This document shows, in pieces, positions 25,463 to 33,750 of a stretch of DNA of 64,000 bases. The stretch spans positions 62,001 through 126,000 of the forward strand of contig JAIYAN010000001.1 in assembly GCA_027489035.1 (NCBI GenBank). The letters are read 5' to 3'. Made by a program: the position numbers and the translations under genes. Positions within the stretch are counted from its first letter, which is position 1, and each line of letters starts with the position of its first letter. Below the pieces are notes generated by a model. The model saw only the letters and a program-made list of their open reading frames with translations. It did not search any database and had not been told where the DNA came from. Source of the DNA: Chitinophagaceae bacterium. Its GTDB lineage: Bacteria > Bacteroidota > Bacteroidia > Chitinophagales > Chitinophagaceae.

Positions 25463-27046
25463 ATGAGCAACAAAAAAACACAGGTTTGGCTTCCTTTACT
25501 TTTTAGTATTTCAATGGCCATTGGCATTTTTATAGGCTTTAAAATGCGTGATCAATTTTCATCCATTCCATTTTTTTCAATAGAGAGATCTTCTCCCATA
25601 AATGAAATTATGGGATTGATTAAAGAGCGATATGTAGACGATGTGAAAATGAATCAGCTTTCTGACACTGCCATTGAAGCATTGCTGACTAAATTAGACC
25701 CTCACTCTGTATACATTCCAGCTGCAGAATTGGAAGACATCAATAACGACATTGAAGGTAATTTTTACGGAATAGGTATAGAATTCGACTTTTTTCACGA
25801 TACCCTTAATGTTTCACAAATTTTAAAAGATGGCCCTGCTCAAAAAGCAGGTATTTTATCTGGAGACCAATTTTTAAAAGCAAATAACATCGTAATAGCA
25901 GGGGCTAAAATGGATGTAGATTCCATAAGAAACTTATTAAGAGGTGCTAGAGAAAGCAAATTATCCCTTACCATTTTAAGGGATAAAAAACTTATTACCA
26001 TTCCAATTCAAAGAAATTTAATTCCTATTAACAGCATCGATGCCTCGTATATGCTTGACCGTGAAACGGGCTTTATCAAAATCAATAAATTTTCTACGCA
26101 AACTTATAAAGAATTCATGACTGCTTTAACTGAATTGAATAAAAAAGGAATGCGCAAATTGATTTTAGACTTAAGAGATAATGGTGGTGGTGTTTTAGAT
26201 GAAGCCATTGAAATTGCTGATGAATTTTTAACTGAAGACAAACTAATTACATACACAGAAGGAAAAAATAGACCAAAAAAAGAATACCGTTGTAGAAGAA
26301 AAGGTCAATTTGAAACGGGTGGTTTAGTTATACTATGCGATGAAGGTTCGGCAAGTGCGAGTGAAGTGTTGATGGGTGCCTTGCAAGATTGGGATCGTGC
26401 AACTATAATCGGTAGAAGAAGCTTTGGTAAAGGATTGGTACAAGAACAATACGATTTAAGCAATGGAGCGGCGCTTCGCTTAACAATAGCCAGATATTAT
26501 TCACCAATGGGCAGGTGCATTCAACGTGATTACACCAATGGGGGCAAAGCTTATTATGAAGAAATCGAATCTCGAATGTATGATGGAACCGACAGTGTGC
26601 AACAATCAAATCAAAATAAAAACAGTAAAATATTCACCACACCAAAAGGAAAAAAACTATACGGCGGTGGCGGCATTACACCAGATGTTTTTCAAGCACC
26701 AGACACTACATCAATGAGCAGTGTTGTTCGCTTAGTTTTTTCAAAAGGATTGGCAAACCATTACGCATTGGTTTATAGTAATCGTTTCAAATCTGTTTTA
26801 AAACAATTCAATAGCCCGATTTCTTTTGCCGAAAATTTTAGTTTTTCCGATAATGATTGGAATGACTTTTCTACCTTCTCTAAAAAAGATTCGGTTGACA
26901 TTTCAACTATAAATTCATCAGAGAAAAAATACATCATTCAATACCTAAAATCTTCAATCGCCAGGTATATATGGAGTAGAGAAGGATATTATCAAGCATT
27001 AAATATTGATGATGAAATGATAAAGAAAGCAAGGGGAGTTAAGTAA
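25463..27046 (+). CDS. S41 family C-terminal processing protease (CtpA-like)
   Basis: A 527-residue periplasmic serine protease anchored by one N-terminal helix (VWLPLLFSISMAIGIFIGF). Order: S41 N-terminal cap (MGLIKERYVDDV...LLTKLDPHSVYI), PDZ domain (GIGIEFDF...LKDGPAQKAGI), then the catalytic core with nucleophile Ser in CDEGSASASEV and the general-base Lys in RRSFGKGLVQ. A C-terminal extension of about 120 residues follows GGGGITPDV. It cleaves C-terminal tails of envelope proteins. The ATG at 25463 gives a normal N-in signal anchor. Confidence 0.94.
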   Translation: MSNKKTQVWLPLLFSISMAIGIFIGFKMRDQFSSIPFFSIERSSPINEIMGLIKERYVDDVKMNQLSDTAIEALLTKLDPHSVYIPAAELEDINNDIEGNFYGIGIEFDFFHDTLNVSQILKDGPAQKAGILSGDQFLKANNIVIAGAKMDVDSIRNLLRGARESKLSLTILRDKKLITIPIQRNLIPINSIDASYMLDRETGFIKINKFSTQTYKEFMTALTELNKKGMRKLILDLRDNGGGVLDEAIEIADEFLTEDKLITYTEGKNRPKKEYRCRRKGQFETGGLVILCDEGSASASEVLMGALQDWDRATIIGRRSFGKGLVQEQYDLSNGAALRLTIARYYSPMGRCIQRDYTNGGKAYYEEIESRMYDGTDSVQQSNQNKNSKIFTTPKGKKLYGGGGITPDVFQAPDTTSMSSVVRLVFSKGLANHYALVYSNRFKSVLKQFNSPISFAENFSFSDNDWNDFSTFSKKDSVDISTINSSEKKYIIQYLKSSIARYIWSREGYYQALNIDDEMIKKARGVK

Positions 27047-27055
27047 AGAAAGATG

Positions 27056-27110
27056 TTTAAAACGCTTCGCAGGTTTATTGTTTAATGGTTTAAGGTTGGA
27101 AGTGTTTATC
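27056..27110. repeat. GGTTTAAT/GGTTGGAAGT repeat fragment
   Basis: GTTTAAAACGCTTCGCAGGTTTATTGTTTAATGGTTTAAGGTTGGAAGTG matches the words at 22768-22823 and 19119-19170. It starts 10 bp after the protease stop codon. Confidence 0.85.
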
Positions 27111-27190
27111 TTTTGGAGATTTTACACTTTTATTGAAAAATCTTGTGTTTTTTAACTCTATATTACCGTCGAAATATCTATTCAATCTTA

Positions 27191-27293
27191 TCGGTTAGAA
27201 ACCGAAATTATTTACTGAAAAAAGCGGGAATAAATACCATATACTTTCGGTTTCCAAACCGAAATCTCTAAAAGACACCGGTTTGGAAACCGG
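27191..27293. repeat. Cluster of three CGGTTT..AAACCG palindromes
   Basis: TCGGTTAGAAACCGA at 27191-27205, TTTCGGTTTCCAAACCGAAA at 27245-27264 (perfect 20-bp palindrome) and CCGGTTTGGAAACCGG at 27278-27293, whose core is the reverse complement of the second, followed by CGCC. The gap 27047-27351 holds no gene; the GGTTTGAGAGG mosaic (inverted) ends it at 27308-27350. Confidence 0.92.
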
Positions 27294-27351
27294 CGCCAAT
27301 AGTAAGAAAATCCCAACCTCTTAAACCTCTCAAACGTCTTAAACCTCTCTT

Positions 27352-30297
27352 TTACTCCACTATAATTTCATCCACAAACAAATGCGTATCGCCACCTGCA
27401 CCTTCATGCCAGGAAGGGAGTTTACCATATTGTTTGGCAACTATTCGAATGTATTGAGCAGGTTGAGGTAAGAAGATAGCCTGTACATTTTTTACCTGTG
27501 GATTTATATCTTCTATTTTTAAAAAATCAGTTCCGTTATACACTTCATAAAAATCTTTTCCATATAACGAAATTGAGACGGTTACTTGTTTGGGCATAAC
27601 TATCCAAGGGCGAACATCTTGTAAAAAACTTGCAGTTATGCTTGAAATATTTTTTACTTCTTTTAGATTAATCACCGCATCAAAATCATTTAATTGATAA
27701 CCTTGCCAATTCCCCATTCTCCAATTTGTAGTGCCATAAATCCCATCTATCAAACCCGATGCGCCTCCTCCTTCATATTGAGGTTCAAATGAGGTATTTA
27801 ATCTTACCTCCCAATTGTTATTTGCTTTTTTAAACGTTGATGTTGTAACAAAACTATTGTTGTTATTATTATCGATTCCTATTGCTTTTATAGTAGTGGT
27901 CGTATCTATAAAGAAGGGCTGTGTATATAAATTTGATTGTGGTGTTGGAAAAGATCCATTAGTAGTGTAAAACAATTTTACATTAGGTTGAATGGAGTGT
28001 ATTTCAATCTTTTGTTTTTCTTTAAATGAAATTGCACCACCTTCAATTGTAGGGTTTACAACAAAATTGCCTCCCTCCCATTCATTTAATGGCTTTTGAA
28101 TTTCTTTCATTTGCAAACGATTTTTTGGTTTGCTAATCATCTTGAACATTAATTTTCCACCCTCAGAAATGTCATTATAATTTATGTAATCTAATTTTAG
28201 AGTTATTGGTTTTTCATTTTTATAATTATTTAATGAAGCCGATTTAATATAAATATTATCATTACTCACTTCTGGAGCAGACACTATGAATTGCCCCCTA
28301 TTTTCCAAATGAATGGTTGCTTCTGAAAATTGTGGCGAACCAATCATATAAGTGTTATCTCCTGGCGTTACCGGATAAAAACCCAATGCACTCAATACAT
28401 ACCATGCACTCATTTGTCCACAATCTTCGTTTCCTATTAATCCATCTGGCTCATTTTTATAAAACTCCTTCATTATTTTGTTTGTATAAAATTGTGTTTT
28501 TGAAGGATGATTGGTATAGTTATACAAATACGCAATATGGTGACTTGGCTCATTTCCATGGGCATATTGACCAATCAAACCCGTGATATCGCTTTGATCC
28601 CTTCCTGTTGTTTTTGAATTTTCCGTAAACAATGCATCTAATTTTTTCTCTAGATTATTCTTACCACCTATCATTTTTATATACCCATTAATGTCTTGTG
28701 GAAAATAAAAAGAATATTGCCAACTGTTGGCTTCTGTGAAATGATTGTTTACTTCACGAGGTTCAAATGGGTTCAACCATCCCCCGTTTTTTCTGGGACG
28801 CATAAACCCTGATTTCGCATCAAAAAGGTTTTTATAGTTTTGCGCACGTTTTAGAAATTCACGATACGTTTTATCATCACCCAATGACTTTGCAAAAATG
28901 GCGATGCAATAATCATCATAAGCATATTCCAATTGCTTACTTACACTTTCATGTTCATCTTCAATATTAATTACGCCTTGATTGATTAATGCAGGCAATC
29001 CCAGATGATTCCAATTGGCAGATTTTAACATCGCTTCCAAAGCCAATTTGGTATCAAAATCAGAAATGCCTTTCATATATGCATCTACAATTACAGGTAC
29101 GCTGTGATAACCTATCATACAATCTGTTTCGCAAGATGCCAATTCCCAAACTGGCAGCCTTCCACCTTGCTGATATTGCACCAAAAATGTTTTGATGTAA
29201 TCCAAAGTTCTTTTTTTATCAATAATGGTATACAGAGGATGAGCAGCACGATAGGTATCCCATAAAGAAAACACCGAATAGTATATAAAGCCATTAGCCT
29301 GATGAATTTCATTATCCATTCCACGATAACTTCCATCAACATCCATATTAATATTGGGCACAATGGCAGTGTGATACAAAGCCGTATAAAATATTTTTCG
29401 TTGATTTTTATCTGTTGATTTTATATCAATTTTAGATAACTCTATATTCCATTTTTCAACTGCTTTGTTTTTAATTTCATTGAAGGTTTGGTTTCCAACT
29501 TCAGCATCTAAATTTCTTTTTGCTCCTTCTACACTTACTGGCGAAATGGCTACTTTTATAAACACATCATTTGCTACAGAACGTTCGAAATAAATGTATG
29601 CTTTTATGTTTTTCCCAAGTGCTTCATTTTTTTGCTTTTCATCTTCGATGTCATTTTCCCATATGCCCCAATTTTTTATTGGCTGCGAAAATTTCATCAC
29701 AAAATAAACATATTGATTGTTTGCCCAAGCCTTACTACGTCTCAATCCTGATATGGTTACACTGTCTTCAATTTTTATGGAAGATTCAATTACTTCATCC
29801 CTATGTTTTAAATCAATTATGATAAAATTATTTTTCTTTGAATTGAATAAGTAATGATGATACCCTACGCGTTCTGTTGCCGTTAGTTCTGCATAAATAT
29901 CATCCTTTTCGAGATGGACTGCATAATAACCTGGACTAGCCTTTTCTTTGCGATGATTAAACGCTGAGCGGTATTTGGATTGTATCGGATTCGGAATTCC
30001 ATTTCCTGGCATAATTAAAACATCTCCATAATCACTACAACCAGTACCGCTTAAATGCGTATGTGAAAATCCATAAATAAAACTATCTGAATAATGATAT
30101 CCGCTGCATCCATCCCAACCTTCTAATCGAGTATCGGGACTGAGTTGTACCATCCCATGTGGCAATGTAGCACCAGGATAGGTATGTCCATGACCACCGG
30201 TTCCGATAAATGGATTTACGTCATCAACATAATTTATTTGTGCATGCACTCCAATGTATATTAACGCAAAAAAAAGAAAGCAGACTATTTTTTTCAT
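27352..30297 (-). CDS. GH92 alpha-mannosidase with C-terminal carbohydrate-binding domains
   Basis: A 981-residue secreted glycosidase. After the signal peptide (MKKIVCFLFFALIYIGVHA) come the GH92 N-terminal block (VNPFIGTGGHGHTYPGA, FGFSHTHLSGTGCSDYGD-like) and the (alpha/alpha)6 barrel with FSLWDTYRAAHPL, NSWQYSFYFPQDINGY and the catalytic region GNEDCGQMSAWYVLSALGFY. Residues 770-820 look like a chitobiase-type beta domain (FYTTNGSFPTP), and the last 130 like an F5/8-type discoidin domain. GH92 enzymes are exo-acting, calcium-dependent mannosidases of N-glycans. I use the ATG at 30297, since the one 21 bp upstream precedes the signal peptide. Confidence 0.94.
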   Translation of the reverse strand: MKKIVCFLFFALIYIGVHAQINYVDDVNPFIGTGGHGHTYPGATLPHGMVQLSPDTRLEGWDGCSGYHYSDSFIYGFSHTHLSGTGCSDYGDVLIMPGNGIPNPIQSKYRSAFNHRKEKASPGYYAVHLEKDDIYAELTATERVGYHHYLFNSKKNNFIIIDLKHRDEVIESSIKIEDSVTISGLRRSKAWANNQYVYFVMKFSQPIKNWGIWENDIEDEKQKNEALGKNIKAYIYFERSVANDVFIKVAISPVSVEGAKRNLDAEVGNQTFNEIKNKAVEKWNIELSKIDIKSTDKNQRKIFYTALYHTAIVPNINMDVDGSYRGMDNEIHQANGFIYYSVFSLWDTYRAAHPLYTIIDKKRTLDYIKTFLVQYQQGGRLPVWELASCETDCMIGYHSVPVIVDAYMKGISDFDTKLALEAMLKSANWNHLGLPALINQGVINIEDEHESVSKQLEYAYDDYCIAIFAKSLGDDKTYREFLKRAQNYKNLFDAKSGFMRPRKNGGWLNPFEPREVNNHFTEANSWQYSFYFPQDINGYIKMIGGKNNLEKKLDALFTENSKTTGRDQSDITGLIGQYAHGNEPSHHIAYLYNYTNHPSKTQFYTNKIMKEFYKNEPDGLIGNEDCGQMSAWYVLSALGFYPVTPGDNTYMIGSPQFSEATIHLENRGQFIVSAPEVSNDNIYIKSASLNNYKNEKPITLKLDYINYNDISEGGKLMFKMISKPKNRLQMKEIQKPLNEWEGGNFVVNPTIEGGAISFKEKQKIEIHSIQPNVKLFYTTNGSFPTPQSNLYTQPFFIDTTTTIKAIGIDNNNNNSFVTTSTFKKANNNWEVRLNTSFEPQYEGGGASGLIDGIYGTTNWRMGNWQGYQLNDFDAVINLKEVKNISSITASFLQDVRPWIVMPKQVTVSISLYGKDFYEVYNGTDFLKIEDINPQVKNVQAIFLPQPAQYIRIVAKQYGKLPSWHEGAGGDTHLFVDEIIVE

Positions 30298-30309
30298 TTG
30301 ATAAATTTT

Positions 30310-30412
30310 TAAAGTCAAAATTAAAAAGTTAAAATTGTTGATTCTCCATTTTAAAATTTCGATTTTTTTGGTGGAAATATTTTTTGAATTTCTACTTTTG
30401 AATTTTTACTTA
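30310..30412. repeat. Copy of the AAAATTC..ATTGTTGAT..GTAAAAA intergenic module
   Basis: AAATTAAAAAGTTAAAATTGTTGATTCTCCATTTT followed by TTTTTTGAATTTCTACTTTTGAATTTTTAC resembles the segment at 39245-39320 in the same strand orientation, and the inverted segments at 6926-7021 and 8737-8836. Confidence 0.6.
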
Positions 30413-31705
30413 TTAAAAAGAAAACCCTGGCTTATCCGTTCTGGAATCTATTGTAGAAACGCCAATGAGTTGATCGTTTCTATCCGTAAATGATTTGTAA
30501 TACAACAAGATTGTGTAGTTATTTTCAGATTCCCAATAATTACCTTCCAATTCTACTTTATCATTACTATTTTTTTTATCTACCGCAACATAAGCATAAT
30601 TGTAATATCCCTGTTTTAAAGGTGTTTTAATTTCATAGGTTTCCGTTTCTGTATTGTATTTCATTTTCCAATTTTCATTTATTTCATACCCTGTAAATGC
30701 ACCCAATAAATAAATGTCTTTATCCAAATAAGGTTGAGCGTCTTTTCGGGCAAATGAAAAATGGATGTCTGAATAATCTCCTTGCCAAAACGGATTAATG
30801 CTTTCGTAGGTTACAATGTTGTACATGCCATTATAATCTGGAAAATAAGTGTATCGCTCTCCGGTTCTATCGAATTCTGTTTTTAGATAAAATGCGGCTT
30901 TATCTACTGAATACTCCCCAGATTTTACTTTATCACTTTGCAATCTAAAACTCCTCAAATCAAGCCATCGCCATTCTTTACCAGCTGGAAAAACGCCAAC
31001 GGCTTCGCTATTATATTCCAAAACATTTCCTCTAACAAATGTGGGTGCAATATCTCTTTTTGCAATATCCCAACGATTGTTTTGCAAGATGACTGCTTTA
31101 ACCTGTTGTGCAGCACTGAAAGAATTTACATCTTTCAAAGTAGCAGAAAACCGAACACGCTGATGTGAATAAAACTTTTCGGGTGTGAAGGGTTGTACTA
31201 CGGTAGCGGTGATATTGGCTTTTTGTTCGAATACCATAAAAGGTTTTGTAAATACCAATTTAGATGTATCACCATCTAAATAAACTTTTAATAAATAATT
31301 CCCCGACCTTGAAGGCATTGAATTTTGGTCGGGCAAAAATGCTTGATAATGGGTGTATTTTGTGTATGCAATATTTGAGTATCTATAGGTGTTGATGCGG
31401 CTTTGCGTAAACCCTTTTATGAAATCGAAAGCGCTTAATTTTGAAGGCTGCCAATTATAATCACAAAGCACATACGTGTAATAATAGTTTTTGTAATTGC
31501 CGTCCATATCATCAAATTCCAACTCTAGTTTTGTATTGGAATTCAGGGTGATTATAGGTAAACTTTGTTGATTACCGTAAACATACAATTGGGCCGTACG
31601 AATGTATGGTTTGTATATCCGATCTGATACTTGTGCGTGCAATAATGCAACACTTAAGAACAAATTGGTGAAGAAAAAAAACGCAAGTTTAAAATTGAAA
31701 TTCAT
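30413..31705 (-). CDS. Type IX secretion system plug protein (DUF5103)
   Basis: A 430-residue secreted protein (signal peptide MNFNFKLAFFFFTNLFLSVALLHA, cut before QVSD) matching the family first called DUF5103 and later identified as the plug protein of the T9SS SprA translocon. Typical blocks: IRTAQLYVYGNQQSLPIITL, LELEFDDMDGNYKNYYYTYVLCDYNW, FIKGFTQSRIN, YSNIAYTKYTHYQ and YNIVTYESINPFWQGDYSDIHFSF. It plugs the SprA pore on the extracellular side. Its presence agrees with the T9SS sorting domain at 23103. Confidence 0.9.
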   Translation of the reverse strand: MNFNFKLAFFFFTNLFLSVALLHAQVSDRIYKPYIRTAQLYVYGNQQSLPIITLNSNTKLELEFDDMDGNYKNYYYTYVLCDYNWQPSKLSAFDFIKGFTQSRINTYRYSNIAYTKYTHYQAFLPDQNSMPSRSGNYLLKVYLDGDTSKLVFTKPFMVFEQKANITATVVQPFTPEKFYSHQRVRFSATLKDVNSFSAAQQVKAVILQNNRWDIAKRDIAPTFVRGNVLEYNSEAVGVFPAGKEWRWLDLRSFRLQSDKVKSGEYSVDKAAFYLKTEFDRTGERYTYFPDYNGMYNIVTYESINPFWQGDYSDIHFSFARKDAQPYLDKDIYLLGAFTGYEINENWKMKYNTETETYEIKTPLKQGYYNYAYVAVDKKNSNDKVELEGNYWESENNYTILLYYKSFTDRNDQLIGVSTIDSRTDKPGFSF

Positions 31706-31723
31706 TTACTAATATAAATATTT

Positions 31724-31731
31724 TACTTTTG
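31724..31731 (+). promoter_or_regulatory. Possible -7 box TACTTTTG for the FtsX/LolE-like permease
   Basis: Matches TAnnTTTG and lies 22 bp upstream of the TTG start at 31754. The -33 element is weak (ATTG at 31694). Confidence 0.4.
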
Positions 31732-31753
31732 AAAGATAGCAAAAAATCATTGA

Positions 31754-32983
31754 TTGAATACATCACTTTTTATAGCAAAACGAATTGCCTTAAAAAACAG
31801 GCATAGTTTTTCAAGGTTTATCATCAATTTGGCAATTGGTGCAACCTGCATTAGTGTGGCTGCAATGATTGTAGCACTTAGTTTTGTAAACGGATTCCAA
31901 CAAACCATTAGCAATAAAGTATTTAGTTTTTGGGGGCATATCAGAATTCAACAAAATCTTGAAAGCAACAGCGGCATTTCGGAAGAATACCCCATTTTAA
32001 GCAACGATACCGTAGAGCAATACTTAAAAAAAATAACCTCCATTAAATCGGTTGAACGATTTGCCACAAAATCTGCCATTTTGAAATTCGGCTCAGGTAT
32101 TGAAAGTGTTTTACTTAAAGGAATTGACCAAAGTTTTGATTTTGAAAGAATGAATATTTTTTTAACTTCTGGCAGTTGGTTGAGGTTTAAAGACAGTGGC
32201 TATAGCAAAGAAATGATGGTAAGTGCTTTTACCGCAAAGCAATTAAATTTAAAAGCAAACGATAGTTTAGTTGTTTTTTTCTTCAAACAAGATGGAACTC
32301 GAAGTGCCAGAAAACTAAAAATTTCAGGAATATTTAAAACTGGGATAGATGAATACGATAAAAACTTTGCGATATGTGATTTAAATTTAATTCGCAGATT
32401 AAACAATTGGGCACCAACAGAAATTGGCGGTTATGAGGTTTTTTTAAACGACTATACTTTAGCTGATAGCATTACTCGATTAACTTACGAAAATTTACCA
32501 CAAAGTTGGTACAGTAGGAACATAAAAGAAATTTACCCCAACATATTTGACTGGCTGAATTTGCAAGGGCAAATAAAAAACATTTTGATATTCATTATGC
32601 TAATTATAGCTGTTGTTAACCTTACAACATGTTTGATTATTTTGGTATTGGAAAGAACAAAAATGTCGGGCATTTTAAAAGCTATTGGTGCTAACAATTG
32701 GCATATTCAAAAGATATTTTTGTACAATGCAACTATAATAGCTGGTGTTGGTATTCTTTTGGGCACCTTACTTGGTCTATTCATCTGCTGGCTTCAAGCA
32801 AAAACAGGTTTTATTCGATTAAATGAAGAAGCTTATTTTGTATCAGAAGCAAAAGTTATGATTGTATGGTGGCAAATTGTTTTGATTGATGCAATTACAC
32901 TTGTTGTTTGTTTTTTGACTTTAATCATTCCAACGTTCTTAATAAAAAAAATCAATCCGGTAAAGGCAATAGCTTTTAGATAA
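31754..32983 (+). CDS. FtsX/LolE-family ABC transporter permease
   Basis: A 409-residue inner-membrane protein: N-terminal helix ([24 protein letters not shown]), a large periplasmic MacB-like domain (residues 45-270) and three C-terminal helices ([60 protein letters not shown]). This is the LolC/LolE lipoprotein-releasing layout. The start codon is TTG; no ATG is available before the first helix. Its ATPase (LolD-like) is not adjacent. It ends 5 bp before the convergent methyltransferase gene. Confidence 0.9.
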   Translation: MNTSLFIAKRIALKNRHSFSRFIINLAIGATCISVAAMIVALSFVNGFQQTISNKVFSFWGHIRIQQNLESNSGISEEYPILSNDTVEQYLKKITSIKSVERFATKSAILKFGSGIESVLLKGIDQSFDFERMNIFLTSGSWLRFKDSGYSKEMMVSAFTAKQLNLKANDSLVVFFFKQDGTRSARKLKISGIFKTGIDEYDKNFAICDLNLIRRLNNWAPTEIGGYEVFLNDYTLADSITRLTYENLPQSWYSRNIKEIYPNIFDWLNLQGQIKNILIFIMLIIAVVNLTTCLIILVLERTKMSGILKAIGANNWHIQKIFLYNATIIAGVGILLGTLLGLFICWLQAKTGFIRLNEEAYFVSEAKVMIVWWQIVLIDAITLVVCFLTLIIPTFLIKKINPVKAIAFR

Positions 32984-32988
32984 TTTAA

Positions 32989-33738
32989 TTACCGCTTGGT
33001 TAGCTCATACAAAAAAATGGAAGTTGCTACAGCAGCATTCAGCGATTCTGCTCCACCCAACCTGGGAATGGTAATTTGCTCATCTGCTTTTTCAATTAAT
33101 CCTTGAGACAACCCATTGGCTTCGTTTCCAATCATCAAAACACCTTCCTTTATCGGTGCTCGTGATGCAATTGATTTTCCGTTTAAAACAGCTGCGAATA
33201 GTGGAACGTAGTGATTTTCTTCAACCCATTTTTCGAGGTTAGTATAACCTACATTTACCCTTCCTAAACTAGCCATTGTACTTTGAACCACTTTACTGTT
33301 AAATTGGTCTACAGTATTATCGGAACAAATGATATTTTTAATGCCAAACCAATCAGCCGTTCTAATTATTGTACCTAAATTTCCTGGGTCTTGAATGGAA
33401 TCTAGTAAAATTGTCAAAGAATTCTTTTCTGCCTTAATTGAAAGGAATTTGGGAATTTTAAATAAAGCAACAACTTGATTGGGCGTTGTATAAGAAGCGA
33501 TTTTTTCAAGTTCAAAATCTTCTATAAGCTGAACTTTTTCACCAATTGTAGCTAACAAATTTTCATCTTGCCAACCTTTCCATTTTGCAGTTGCAAAAAC
33601 CTGCTCACAATCAAAATTCCCAACAGTTAATAATTCATCGACTACTTTTGGTCCTTCTGCAGTAAATAAATTACTTTCATTTCTAAATTTTTTGTGCTGT
33701 AAACTTTGAATATCTTTGATTGTTGCTTTGCTTAACAT
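32989..33738 (-). CDS. TrmH/SpoU-family RNA 2'-O-methyltransferase
   Basis: A 249-residue SPOUT methyltransferase. N-terminal substrate-binding domain (KDIQSLQHKKFRNESNLFTAEGPKVV), then the trefoil-knot domain with the three family motifs: LLDSIQDPGNLGTIIRTADW, MIGNEANGLS and IPRLGGAESLNAAVATSIFLYE. The target is likely a 23S rRNA or tRNA ribose; the exact site cannot be told from sequence. It is divergent from tamL with only 12 bp between start codons. Confidence 0.94.
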   Translation of the reverse strand: MLSKATIKDIQSLQHKKFRNESNLFTAEGPKVVDELLTVGNFDCEQVFATAKWKGWQDENLLATIGEKVQLIEDFELEKIASYTTPNQVVALFKIPKFLSIKAEKNSLTILLDSIQDPGNLGTIIRTADWFGIKNIICSDNTVDQFNSKVVQSTMASLGRVNVGYTNLEKWVEENHYVPLFAAVLNGKSIASRAPIKEGVLMIGNEANGLSQGLIEKADEQITIPRLGGAESLNAAVATSIFLYELTKR

Positions 33739-33750
33739 GTAGCGGAATTT

